Assembly: GCA_003141235.1 (NCBI GenBank)
Contig: PLLL01000103.1
Coordinates: 272 to 44,033 of the forward strand
Direction of reading: 5' to 3'
DNA: 43,762 nt
Origin: Dehalococcoidia bacterium
GTDB taxonomy: Bacteria > Chloroflexota > Dehalococcoidia > Dehalococcoidales > RBG-16-60-22
Shown here piece by piece: positions 15,577 to 23,238 of the stretch. Position 1 is the first letter of the stretch; each line of letters begins with the position of its first letter. The translations under genes were made by a program, and so were the position numbers. Under the pieces are notes generated by a model. It saw only the letters and a program-made list of their open reading frames with translations. It ran no database searches and had not been told where the DNA came from.

Positions 15577-16425
15577 ATGCTTCAAGATTCAGTTGACCTA
15601 TTTAAATCATTTTTCGTTTATCCCGGCCTCTCCTTGAATTACATGCTGGTAGGCATCGCTCTCGGAATAGCCTTTGGCGCTATCTGGCTCAGCGCGCACT
15701 GGCCGCCGCTCTTTAAAAAGCCCTGGTTCTGGGCGGTAGCTGTGGTCAGCGCCTTTTTAACCGTGGCGGCGTTCTCCTTTATCCAGGTCCCGCTACAGAC
15801 CAGGCTACAGGATTGGCTAGGCAATACCTTGAGCAGTGATACGTTCATGACATGGCTGCTGCTGTTAGGGATTCCGCTAATGCTGATAGCCGGGCTGGTA
15901 CAGGAAGGCGCTAAAATGATACCTATAGCATTTTGGTGGTGGCGCAGCGGCAAGAAAATCGACCCCAAACTGGGACTGGCCATCGGCGCGATTGCGGGCG
16001 CCGGCTACGGTATTTTCGAAGCGGTCTGGATGCATAACCAGATGTTTCTCTCCGGCTGGACGACACAGGCATTCCAGACGGACGGTTTCCTGGCGATAGC
16101 CGGTTTCTGGGAGAAGTTCTTTACCGTGGGCTTTCACATCGCGGCTTCGGCATTGGTCGGGTATGGCCTGGCCAAAGGTAAAGGCTGGAAGTTCTATTTG
16201 ATTGCCGCCGGACTGCACGCTCTCTTGAATTATTGCGTCATATTCTTTCAAAAAGGTTATTTCTCCGTTGTCCAGCTGGAAACTTATGTCGCCGTAATAA
16301 CTGTAGCAGTGGCAGTGTGGGCACTCCTGTTGCGCTGGGGCAGGGCTTCAGAAGAGGATAGGAACATCGAAATCGAAACAGGAGCAGGCGAACCGACCGT
16401 GACAGGGACAGGCATTCAACCCTAG
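15577..16425 (+). CDS. Glutamic-type intramembrane protease, YhfC/PrsW-like
   Basis: This is a 282-residue polytopic membrane protein. Within its helices lie QEGAK (residues 109-113), GYGIFEA (143-149), FHIAASALVGYG (186-197) and LHALLNY (213-219). Conserved E, E, H and H/N in this order are the signature of the ABI/CAAX-protease superclan, and QEGAK is closest to the YhfC (PF10086) branch. Such enzymes cut peptide bonds inside the membrane; the substrate is unknown. The C-terminus is a short polar tail rich in E, T and G. AGGGAGG lies before the ATG, and a bidirectional hairpin follows. Family-level assignment is good; catalytic competence is inferred. Confidence 0.75.
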   Translation: MLQDSVDLFKSFFVYPGLSLNYMLVGIALGIAFGAIWLSAHWPPLFKKPWFWAVAVVSAFLTVAAFSFIQVPLQTRLQDWLGNTLSSDTFMTWLLLLGIPLMLIAGLVQEGAKMIPIAFWWWRSGKKIDPKLGLAIGAIAGAGYGIFEAVWMHNQMFLSGWTTQAFQTDGFLAIAGFWEKFFTVGFHIAASALVGYGLAKGKGWKFYLIAAGLHALLNYCVIFFQKGYFSVVQLETYVAVITVAVAVWALLLRWGRASEEDRNIEIETGAGEPTVTGTGIQP

Positions 16426-16445
16426 CATTGATTAGGAAAGAGATT

Positions 16446-17924
16446 TTAGAGAGGGGCTCCACGCCCCTCTCTTTTTTTGTTCACTTGAGGCAAAGCGCGC
16501 CGGAATTCCAGGCGGAGTACTTGCCGGGTCTTATCGGTGACTTTCACCCGTTCGTCAATGCGCCAGCCGGCCACCCAGATAATTTGTCCCGGCGCGGTAA
16601 CGATAGGTATGCGTTCTCGCCAGGCACGGGGTATTCTGGCGTCAATCATGAACATGTTCAGCTTCTTGGGACTTTTTAAACCCAGCGGCTGGAAGCGGTC
16701 ACCTTCGAGGCGGTGCCGCACTGTAAAAACACTTCCTGTTTTATCGAAATCGCAATAAGCGGTAAAGTCATCTGCCTGGCGATACTGGTTTATAGCTTCA
16801 TCTGAGGTAATCACAGAAGCTAATATATCCCCGCCGGGTATGCTTGTCCGGCCGGGGACTTGCAGCGCGTATTCGTTTTCCAGGGGGGGGAAAGGGCAGG
16901 TAGAAGCCGTGTCCGGCGCCAGTATGTATCTATCGTGCTCTATCGTAAAGTTCAGGCCGTCAGGCAGGCCGATTACCCTTCCCGCCGGTTTCTCCAGAGC
17001 CGCGATCAAGTCTTCGATATGTTTTGCCTCAATGTCTTTCAGGTTGCTGAGTATAGATTCGATGGCGGATCGCAGGAGATAACGCTGTAGTGCGGGCGAT
17101 AAAGCGAGGAATTTCTGCCTGTCCATGATAACGGCATCGCTTTCCCGGCGCGTTACTGCATTCTGCTGCCGGGTAACTTCTGTATCGATAAAGCCCAGGT
17201 CGTCGGCGGCGATGCGCGCCGTTCGCTGTAAAGCTTCGGCCACCTGCGGATTGTAGCTCTGGAGCAGCGGAATAAGTTCATGCCGTATCCGGTTGCGGAA
17301 AAGCTTCGGAGACAGGTTGGAACTATCGGTACGCGGGTGAAGCCGGTGGCGGCGGCAATAAGCCTCTGTATCTTCACGGGTCAGCTCCAGCAGGGGCCTG
17401 ATGATGTTAAGACTGGTATCGCCGGACTTCCAGACGTTAACGGGTTGAAGTCCTTTCAAGCCTCTGGTGCCGCTGCCGCGTATCAGGTGCATCAGGATGG
17501 TTTCGACATGGTCGGCGGCGGTATGCCCCACGGCCACCCGCTCCGCACCTATTTTGGCGGCGACCTCCGCCAGGAATGTATAGCGCACTTCACGCGCCGC
17601 CTCTTCCAGTGAAATGCGATGCTGCTTCCGGTACGCTTTAACGTTACGTGATTCGATGGTGGCCGGTATTTTAAGCTTGCGGGCCAGTTCCGCCACATAG
17701 GCGGCATCAGCAGCGGACTCTTTACCGCGTAATTGATGATTTAGGTGGGCGATATGCAGCTCGGTGTTCAGTTCTTGCTTCAGCTTGAACAGGATATGCA
17801 GCAGGCATACCGAGTCCGGCCCGCCGGATACAGCCACCAAGAGCTTCTGCCCGGGTGGGACAAGGTGTCGCTCTTTAATATAGCGGAGGACTTTTTGCTC
17901 CGGGGGATGTTTCGGAACGGCCAC
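16446..17924 (-). CDS. tilS: tRNA(Ile)-lysidine synthetase
   Basis: TilS changes C34 of the CAU-anticodon isoleucine tRNA to lysidine so that it reads AUA. This 492-residue protein has the PP-loop VAVSGGPDSVCLLHIL near residue 29, AHLNHQLRG near 59, AVGHTAADHVETILMHL near 133 and the family block RTDSSNLSPKLFRNRIRHELIPLL near 200. A TilS-type C-terminal substrate-binding domain follows. The start is GTG at 17924 with GGAG eight bases upstream, directly abutting the stop codon of the small HicB-like gene. The C-terminal codons double as a terminator stem. Length is at the long end of the normal bacterial range. Confidence 0.92.
   Translation of the reverse strand: MAVPKHPPEQKVLRYIKERHLVPPGQKLLVAVSGGPDSVCLLHILFKLKQELNTELHIAHLNHQLRGKESAADAAYVAELARKLKIPATIESRNVKAYRKQHRISLEEAAREVRYTFLAEVAAKIGAERVAVGHTAADHVETILMHLIRGSGTRGLKGLQPVNVWKSGDTSLNIIRPLLELTREDTEAYCRRHRLHPRTDSSNLSPKLFRNRIRHELIPLLQSYNPQVAEALQRTARIAADDLGFIDTEVTRQQNAVTRRESDAVIMDRQKFLALSPALQRYLLRSAIESILSNLKDIEAKHIEDLIAALEKPAGRVIGLPDGLNFTIEHDRYILAPDTASTCPFPPLENEYALQVPGRTSIPGGDILASVITSDEAINQYRQADDFTAYCDFDKTGSVFTVRHRLEGDRFQPLGLKSPKKLNMFMIDARIPRAWRERIPIVTAPGQIIWVAGWRIDERVKVTDKTRQVLRLEFRRALPQVNKKREGRGAPL
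16448..16479. terminator. Shared terminator hairpin between convergent genes, inside tilS 3' end
   Basis: AGAGAGGGGC (16448-16457) pairs perfectly with GCCCCTCTCT (16463-16472), and seven T follow on the plus strand. The hairpin DNA also encodes the last codons of TilS (KREGRGAPL), so terminator and coding sequence overlap. Confidence 0.85.
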
Positions 17925-18089
17925 TTAAAACTCCATACACCCGCTAAAATGACATAGCACGGCATCCTGAATCATAGTTTTAAATTCACCAATACTCTCA
18001 GCTTCGGTATAGATAGAATAACCCAAAGCTTTTGCGGTGTAGCCACCTTCAGAGTCTTCTTCTACAAGAAAGATAATTTCTTTTTCCAT
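17925..18089 (-). CDS. Short HicB-like protein (54 aa, apparently truncated)
   Basis: The ATG at 18089 follows GGTGAGG and opens 54 codons ending directly before the tilS GTG. The sequence IIFLVEEDSEGGYTAKALGYSIYTEAESI is the N-terminal beta-hairpin and helix of the small HicB-like antitoxin family often mislabelled as a 2-oxoisovalerate dehydrogenase fragment. Relatives I recall continue past the VNCHF-like helix with a further strand of about 15 residues. Here the protein ends soon after CHF, with GCMEF, so the last strand is missing. No HicA toxin gene is adjacent. It may be a decayed orphan kept as a leader cistron for tilS. Confidence 0.6.
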   Translation of the reverse strand: MEKEIIFLVEEDSEGGYTAKALGYSIYTEAESIGEFKTMIQDAVLCHFSGCMEF

Positions 18090-18176
18090 AAGGCCTCACC
18101 GATACCTAAATTTACTCGATGATTGATATGTATCAGAATATTGCAATACCGGCAATGAGTCAAGATGTAGACGTAA

Positions 18177-18824
18177 TTATTGTGTCTGAAGGATAAGCTG
18201 GGTACGGTGTATCGCATCCGGATATTTATCAAAGCCGAGGGCGGCGGCCACCTGCTCCGGCCTGCCTGAGCCGCTGCTGTCGCAGCGCAGCCTCATCATG
18301 ATGTTGGAGTAACCTTTGCGCCAGTCGGCCAGCCAAATGTCTTCCACCAGGGGCCTCAGGTCGTAATGGCGAGTCCCGGTGTCCCGCTGGTGCTGCCAGG
18401 GGATGCTTTCTTTATCCAGCAAGGCATTGATGGCCGATTCTATTTCGGTTTGCTCTTTATCTGTTTCGAGCCCGACTTTGTATTCCGCGAAGCGCACCTG
18501 CGACTGTAATGAAGGCATCGTCGGGGCGATATTAAAGACCTGTTCGATTTTTATACCCGGAGGCAACTGCCGGCCCATGGCGGCGGTAAAGGTGTGGGGA
18601 GAAGACCACCTGGCCAGGAAAATATCCATCAGTTCGGCCTCGCCGGTCACGCCCAGCGCCAGCGGCGCCGCTAACGACATGCGCGGGTGAGGGCTGAACC
18701 CCTCGCTATAGGCCAGTGGTATCTCGGCGCGGTTGAGGGCGCGCTGCCACAGGCGCAGTAAATCAAGGTGGGAGATATACTTTATCTCCTCTCCCCGGCT
18801 GAATCTAAGACGTAAACGCTGCAT
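18177..18824 (-). CDS. Radical-SAM-linked protein (TIGR03936/DUF2344)
   Basis: This 215-residue protein begins with MQRLRLRFSRGEEIKYISHLDLLRLWQRALNRA and contains LAYSEGFSPHPRMSLAAPLALGV, which are the hallmark segments of DUF2344. In most genomes this domain is encoded beside, or fused to, a radical SAM enzyme (TIGR03960 type) that is often near the rne/rng or ribosomal L21 genes. Its biochemical role is not established; a part in RNA or tRNA modification has been suggested from context. Here no radical SAM gene is adjacent in the window, and it stands alone. Length is normal for the free-standing version. Confidence 0.82.
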   Translation of the reverse strand: MQRLRLRFSRGEEIKYISHLDLLRLWQRALNRAEIPLAYSEGFSPHPRMSLAAPLALGVTGEAELMDIFLARWSSPHTFTAAMGRQLPPGIKIEQVFNIAPTMPSLQSQVRFAEYKVGLETDKEQTEIESAINALLDKESIPWQHQRDTGTRHYDLRPLVEDIWLADWRKGYSNIMMRLRCDSSGSGRPEQVAAALGFDKYPDAIHRTQLILQTQ

Positions 18825-19116
18825 AATAATCCTCTATGCAATGATAACATCGGGGAAGGGGTGCGTCAAAAACCGCTGGAATGACATAATTGGGATTTTT
18901 TCCATTTTCAGGAAACGATTCGCAGATGGACAGGCATGATTTGTTTTTAGTGTTATGTTAAGTAACTTCGTTTTAGTGATTGGCATGACGGGGTAATGAT
19001 AGCAGTAGAGAGAGGGAGTGTCAAAAGTATGTTTTTCAAGTGTATTCAGTGTTAATATTAAGGTAAATTCCGAGAAATTATGCTTGACAATTATCTGATA
19101 TAGTAGTAACAATATT

Positions 19117-19404
19117 ATGATGTCTACTAATAAAACGACCATAGAATTTAAAATTGATATTATTATAGAGCCTGATGAAAGCGGTTTTCATGCTTATTGT
19201 CCGGCTTTAAAAGGTTTACATGTGGGTGGCGATACGAAGGAAGAGGCTTTACAGAATGCCAGAGACGCGGCCATTGCTTATCTGGAATCGCTTATAAAAC
19301 ACGGTGAACCTATCCCTGTGGGTGTTGCCAGACAAAACTCTCGAGGGATTGCCGCCAACGTAAGTCACCACACAGAAGACCTGAAAGTTGCCTGCGCTAT
19401 TTAA
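19117..19404 (+). CDS. hicB: HicB-family antitoxin-like protein
   Basis: This 95-residue protein has the RNase H-like HicB half-fold: FKIDIIIEPDESGFHAYCPALKGLHVGGDTKEEALQNARDAAIAYLESLIKHGEPIP. HicB proteins bind and neutralise the mRNA interferase HicA and usually repress their own promoter. The C-terminal 30 residues contain no obvious ribbon-helix-helix or HTH, so DNA binding is uncertain. TTGACA (19084-19089) lies 28 bases upstream and no Shine-Dalgarno is present, so the mRNA may be leaderless. The start is the ATG at 19117 or 19120. Its 3' end overlaps the convergent HicA-like gene by eight bases, an unusual layout because hicAB normally form a co-directional operon. Confidence 0.78.
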   Translation: MMSTNKTTIEFKIDIIIEPDESGFHAYCPALKGLHVGGDTKEEALQNARDAAIAYLESLIKHGEPIPVGVARQNSRGIAANVSHHTEDLKVACAI

Positions 19405-19651
19405 TTAGCTTTAACCGCCGCAGGTCGTTTTCTTTCCAACCGATATCTTCAATCAGAGCTTTTAATAGAGCAGGGCCGTACGTTTTATGGGGATGATAGT
19501 GAATTGCTATCCGCTTACTGTCAGGATAAAGGTAAACTTGTGCTGAACCCCTGGTTGTGTCTAAGATAGCTCCATCCTTTTTCAGTGCGGAAATTAAATC
19601 ATCAGCGGACTTATTCTTTAGTTGATCCCATATCTGTTTTGAGAAATTCAT
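19397..19651 (-). CDS. hicA: HicA-family toxin-like protein (YcfA-like)
   Basis: This 84-residue protein fits the HicA double-stranded RNA-binding fold. SADDLISALKKDGAIL is the first helix, TRGSAQVYLYPDSKRIAIHYHP aligns with the HicA core G-S-x-x-x-Y and the catalytic His region, and YGPALLKALIEDIGWKENDLRRL is the closing helix. The usual pair GSHxxY is changed to GSAQVY; the candidate catalytic histidines are in IHYHPH. I start at the ATG at 19651, with AAAGGA about nine bases upstream; a GTG at 19672 is in frame. HicA toxins cleave mRNA. It converges with the HicB-like gene, overlapping by eight bases. Toxin activity is inferred, not shown. Confidence 0.65.
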   Translation of the reverse strand: MNFSKQIWDQLKNKSADDLISALKKDGAILDTTRGSAQVYLYPDSKRIAIHYHPHKTYGPALLKALIEDIGWKENDLRRLKLIK

Positions 19652-19710
19652 GCCGTCATTTTCCTTTGGCACTTCGCAGTGTTCATAATGGGATAATGAT
19701 AACAGTAGAG

Positions 19711-19742
19711 AGAGGGGGGCTTTGACGTGCCCCCCTCTTTTA
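19711..19742 (+). terminator. Hairpin terminator beyond the HicB/HicA pair
   Basis: AGAGGGGGGC (19711-19720) and GCCCCCCTCT (19729-19738) form a perfect 10-bp stem with an 8-base loop and then TTTTAATT on the plus strand. It overlaps the right copy of the 26-bp direct repeat. Confidence 0.75.
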
Positions 19743-19917
19743 ATTATCTTGCCCTTACTTGAACAGAAAGAGGATGATAATCAGGATTTGAATTAAAGGT
19801 AGTTCAATCGAGAACTCGTATATTTTCTTTTTGAAAGAAAATTTTAACACTCATTTTTACCCCCTACAGCCAAACCAGCCCTGCAAAGTACAAGTAAAGG
19901 ATTCATTAAAATATCAG

Positions 19918-22494
19918 TTAGCACTTGGTATATCCGCACGCCGGGCAGTGGTAGCAGCCTTCGGAGTAGACGAGCATGTTAGAGCACTCCGGGCACTGGC
20001 CGGCCAGGTTCTTGGCCAGGCCGTAATCTTCCATCTGGGGCCGGGCGTCGCCGTCGATATGCTTTTCCAGCACGCTGGCAATGGCGTCGGCGCAGGAGAG
20101 TATCGATTTGCCGCCCTCCCAGGATATTGAAGGACAGCGAATGCCGCGGAGCTGCTTAACCACGGACGCCACGTCCACGCCGGAACGGAGCGCGAGTGTA
20201 ATCAAACGGCAGATGGCCTCAAGTTGGGCTACAGCGCAGCCGCCGGACTTGCCGAGCGTGGCAAACACTTCAAAAATGCCCTGCTCGTCGTACGCCACCG
20301 TGATATAAAGCGACCCGCAGCCCGTGCTGACCCGCGCCACGGAACCCTTCGTCTCGGTGGGGCGTTTACGCGGGGTGAGTTTCACCGGCCCGGCCGGAAC
20401 CACTGCTTTCTCCTGTTTCTTGCCGGTGGTAAGCACCTGCGTGTCCCGGCTCTTATCGCGGTAGATGGTAATGCCTTTCAGCCCTTCCTCGTAGGCCAGC
20501 ATGTAAGCGCGGGCGACGTCCTCACGCGTGGCCGTTTGCGGGAAGTTGATGGTCTTGGAAACAGCGTTATCCGTCGACCGCTGGAAAGCGGCCTGCATTT
20601 TAACATGCCATTCCGGAGTAATTTCATGGGCGGTAACGAAAATCATTTTTGTTTTTGTCGGGATGCCTTTGATGTCACTTAAATGCTCGCCTTCGGCGAG
20701 TTTTTTCATCAGTTCCGCGGAGTAAAAGCCGCCGTTTTTGGCTGCTTCCTCGAAATAGGGATTGACCTCGACGAACGGCGTCCCGTCGAGGACGGTCTTG
20801 GTATAGCTCAGCGCAAAGAGAGGCTCGATGCCGCTGGAACAGCCGGCAATCATGCTCAGCGTGCCCGTCGGCGCGATAGTGGTGCGGGTGGCGTTACGCA
20901 CCTGCGGGCCACCCGGAACGTCATAAATGCTGCCCTTGAAACCGGGGAAGACGCCGCGCTCCTTGCCGAGTTCTACGGAGGCTTTTATCGCTTCATCATT
21001 GATAAACTTCATCATGTCTCCGGCGACCTTCAGCGCATCTTCGGAGTCATACGGCACACCGAGCATCACCAGCATATCGGCAAAGCCCATAATGCCCAGA
21101 CCGATTTTACGCGTCTTTTTCGTCATCTCCTCGATTTGTTTCAGCGGGAACTTATTAACATCGATGACATTATCCAGGAACCGGACGCCCGTTTTGACCG
21201 TCTGCGCCAGTTTGGGGTAATCGATTTCATAAGCGGCGCCCTTCTTTTTCACCATTTTAGCCAGGTTAATCGAGGCCAAGTTGCACGATTCGTAGGGGAG
21301 GAGGGGCTGCTCGCCGCAGGGGTTGGTGCTCTCAATTTTACCGAGCTGGGGGGTGGGATTATCCGCGTTAATACGGTCGATGAAGACGATACCGGGGTCG
21401 CCCGTGCGCCAAGCGTTGTCCACGATTTTATCGAAAACCTCTTTGGCGTTAAGTTTGCCGTCGGCCTCTTTAGTATGCGGGTTAATCAGGTCGTAGTCGG
21501 CACCCGCTTTGACCGCCTCCATGAAACCGGCCGTCAGCGCCACGGAGAGATTGAAGTTGGTCAGGGCGGTCATACTTTCCTTGGCTTTGATAAATTGCTC
21601 GATATCTGGGTGGTCGATATTCAGGATGCCCATATTGGCGCCCCGCCTCGTTCCCCCCTGCTTGGTGACATCGGTTACAGTGTCAAACGCGCGCATAAAG
21701 GAAACCGGGCCGCTGGCCACGCCTCCGGTAGAACCGACCATATCATTTTGCGGCCTCAGGCGCGAGAAGGAAAAGCCGGTGCCGCCGCCGCTCTTGTGGA
21801 TGAGGGCGGTATATTTCACCGCATCAAAAATCGACTCCATCGAGTCTTCAACAGGCAGGACGAAGCAAGCGGAAAGCTGCCCCAGTTCTTTACCGGCGTT
21901 CATCAGCGTGGGGGAGTTAGGCAGAAACTCCAGCGCGTTCATCAGCCGGAAGAAATCATCCTCGATGGCTTTAGCGTTGGCATTAGGATTATGGATAAGC
22001 TCCGCCGCGGCGATAGCGTGCGCCACCCGGCGGAACATTTGCTCCGGTGTCTCCACAAGTTTCCCGTGCTTATCTTTTTTCAGATAGCGCTTTTCCAAAA
22101 CTTGTAAGGCCGTATCGGTAAGTCCGGTGGCGGACTGTGTTTCTTTGATTACAATGGGTTCGGTTTTAGTTTCCATAGCGGGTTCGACCTCCTGTTTTTG
22201 TGCTGGTTTTTCCGAGTTCAGGACTTCCATAACCATAGCTTCTATTTCAGATTCGCTGGGGAGGTGCAGCTGGCGGCGGGCGCGTTTGTCCACCAGTTCT
22301 TCCATCCCCGGCAGGGTTGGTAAAAATTCCGTCTGCGCTTTTTCCAGGCGCTCAATGACCTGGGTCGTCAGCCGTTCTACCAGCTTGCGGTCCCGTATGC
22401 CCATAGCCTCGGCGTTAGCGAAGACGATGCGGGCTATCTGGGTTCGGCTAACGGGAATCGGGTGCTTCCTGCTGTGCTGCCCGGCCATACTCAC
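19918..22494 (-). CDS. nrdJ: Vitamin B12-dependent (class II) ribonucleotide reductase
   Basis: This 858-residue enzyme makes deoxyribonucleotides without oxygen, using adenosylcobalamin to start the radical. Visible hallmarks are FLPNSPTLMNAGKELGQLSACFVLP (first redox Cys; cited here as FLPNSPTLMNAG and SACFVLP), HKSGGGTGFSFSRLRP, TNPCGEQPLLPYESCNL (NPCGE, then the E and C of the active site) and ATRTTIAPTGTLSMIAGCSSG. A C-terminal extension ends with a zinc-ribbon-like CPECSN and CYHCPACGYTKC. The N-terminal 60 residues include FLPTLPGMEELV. The start is GTG at 22494, eight bases after GGAGG, overlapping the nrdR stop by four bases. The operon nrdR-nrdJ should be repressed by NrdR. Confidence 0.95.
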   Translation of the reverse strand: MSMAGQHSRKHPIPVSRTQIARIVFANAEAMGIRDRKLVERLTTQVIERLEKAQTEFLPTLPGMEELVDKRARRQLHLPSESEIEAMVMEVLNSEKPAQKQEVEPAMETKTEPIVIKETQSATGLTDTALQVLEKRYLKKDKHGKLVETPEQMFRRVAHAIAAAELIHNPNANAKAIEDDFFRLMNALEFLPNSPTLMNAGKELGQLSACFVLPVEDSMESIFDAVKYTALIHKSGGGTGFSFSRLRPQNDMVGSTGGVASGPVSFMRAFDTVTDVTKQGGTRRGANMGILNIDHPDIEQFIKAKESMTALTNFNLSVALTAGFMEAVKAGADYDLINPHTKEADGKLNAKEVFDKIVDNAWRTGDPGIVFIDRINADNPTPQLGKIESTNPCGEQPLLPYESCNLASINLAKMVKKKGAAYEIDYPKLAQTVKTGVRFLDNVIDVNKFPLKQIEEMTKKTRKIGLGIMGFADMLVMLGVPYDSEDALKVAGDMMKFINDEAIKASVELGKERGVFPGFKGSIYDVPGGPQVRNATRTTIAPTGTLSMIAGCSSGIEPLFALSYTKTVLDGTPFVEVNPYFEEAAKNGGFYSAELMKKLAEGEHLSDIKGIPTKTKMIFVTAHEITPEWHVKMQAAFQRSTDNAVSKTINFPQTATREDVARAYMLAYEEGLKGITIYRDKSRDTQVLTTGKKQEKAVVPAGPVKLTPRKRPTETKGSVARVSTGCGSLYITVAYDEQGIFEVFATLGKSGGCAVAQLEAICRLITLALRSGVDVASVVKQLRGIRCPSISWEGGKSILSCADAIASVLEKHIDGDARPQMEDYGLAKNLAGQCPECSNMLVYSEGCYHCPACGYTKC

Positions 22495-23024
22495 CGACGC
22501 ACCCTCCGTTTGGCTTTTACCATCACCGGGAGCGCCTCGGGGGGGATAAGGGGCAGCTGGTCGGCGGGCGGCGCTGTCGAGTGTCCGGCCAGGCTATCCA
22601 CTTCCTGTTTTAGCTCCGTGATATCAGCAAAATCGCGGTAGACGCTCGCGAAACGGATATAGGCTATATGGTCGAGCTTTTTAAGCTTCGCCATGACCAT
22701 GTCGCCGATAGCGGAGCCGGGTATCTCGGCCTTGCCTGTCTGGTAAAGCTCCCCTTCGATTTCGTCCACGAGCTTGTCTACAGCGTCGCTGGGCAGCGGC
22801 CTTTTCTCACAGGCCTTGCGGATGCCCGTTAACAGCTTTTCGCGGCGGAACTCCTCGCGCCGGCCGTCTTTTTTAATCACGAAGAGGCTGACCGGCTGTA
22901 TCCGTTCGTAGGTGGTGAAACGCAGTTCGCACCGCAGGCATTGCCGCCGGCGGCGGACGCCGTCGTTAACATCGCGCGAGTCGATAACTTTCGAGTCGAA
23001 ATATCCGCAGAAGGGACAGTTCAA
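22491..23024 (-). CDS. nrdR: Transcriptional repressor NrdR
   Basis: NrdR senses ATP/dATP and represses ribonucleotide reductase genes. The protein starts with a zinc ribbon, CPFCGYFDSKVIDSRD and RRRRQCLRCELRFTTYE, followed by an ATP-cone domain with VIKKDGRREEFRREKL and KACEKRPL. I prefer the TTG at 23024 (177 residues, starting M-N-C-P-F-C like typical family members), because GGAGG lies eight bases before it. A GTG at 23039 is in frame but overlaps that ribosome site. The C-terminal 25 residues extend beyond the usual ~150-residue length with a proline-rich, basic tail (PPEALPVMVKAKRRVRR). It is the first gene of an overlapping pair with nrdJ. Confidence 0.93.
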   Translation of the reverse strand: MNCPFCGYFDSKVIDSRDVNDGVRRRRQCLRCELRFTTYERIQPVSLFVIKKDGRREEFRREKLLTGIRKACEKRPLPSDAVDKLVDEIEGELYQTGKAEIPGSAIGDMVMAKLKKLDHIAYIRFASVYRDFADITELKQEVDSLAGHSTAPPADQLPLIPPEALPVMVKAKRRVRR

Positions 23025-23035
23025 ACGGCCAACCT

Positions 23036-23090
23036 CCACAATATTTGGTGCCGAGGTCTATAATTTAACACTACAGGTAGTGTTTGTCAA
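23036..23090 (-). promoter_or_regulatory. nrdR-nrdJ promoter with two NrdR boxes
   Basis: On the minus strand TTGACA (23085-23090) and TAAATT (23062-23067) are 17 bases apart. The spacer is almost filled by ACACTACCTGTAGTGT (23068-23083), which has the perfect ACACTA/TAGTGT arms of the NrdR box. A weaker box at 23036-23051 (12 of 16 consensus bases) is centred 32 bases away, the usual tandem spacing, and overlaps the ribosome site. This implies autorepression. Confidence 0.8.
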
Positions 23091-23238
23091 TACTCTTTCA
23101 AGACTAATTTTTAATAAAATAATCACAAAATATTTAATATTGTTAATATAATATGTTTGTTCCCTGTAACCGCTCACAATGACATCAGCTAGATGATTTT
23201 TCCCGGATGAGATATGATTATCTGACAAGGAGAAAGTT

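Larger units (their letters stand above)
18991..19716. repeat. 26-bp direct repeat flanking the HicB/HicA-like pair
   Basis: 18991-19016 and 19691-19716 match at 24 of 26 positions (core CAGTAGAGAGAGGG, preceded by TAATGAT). The copies are 700 bases apart and enclose exactly the two convergent toxin-antitoxin-like genes. A weaker related string starts near 18839 (ATGATAACATCGGGGAAGGGG). This fits insertion of the pair, or duplication of a terminator-like string. Confidence 0.55.

Noticed and set aside
20683-22107. 474-codon ORF opposite nrdJ
   Set aside because: It is an antisense shadow of nrdJ with no recognisable domain and no independent ribosome site.
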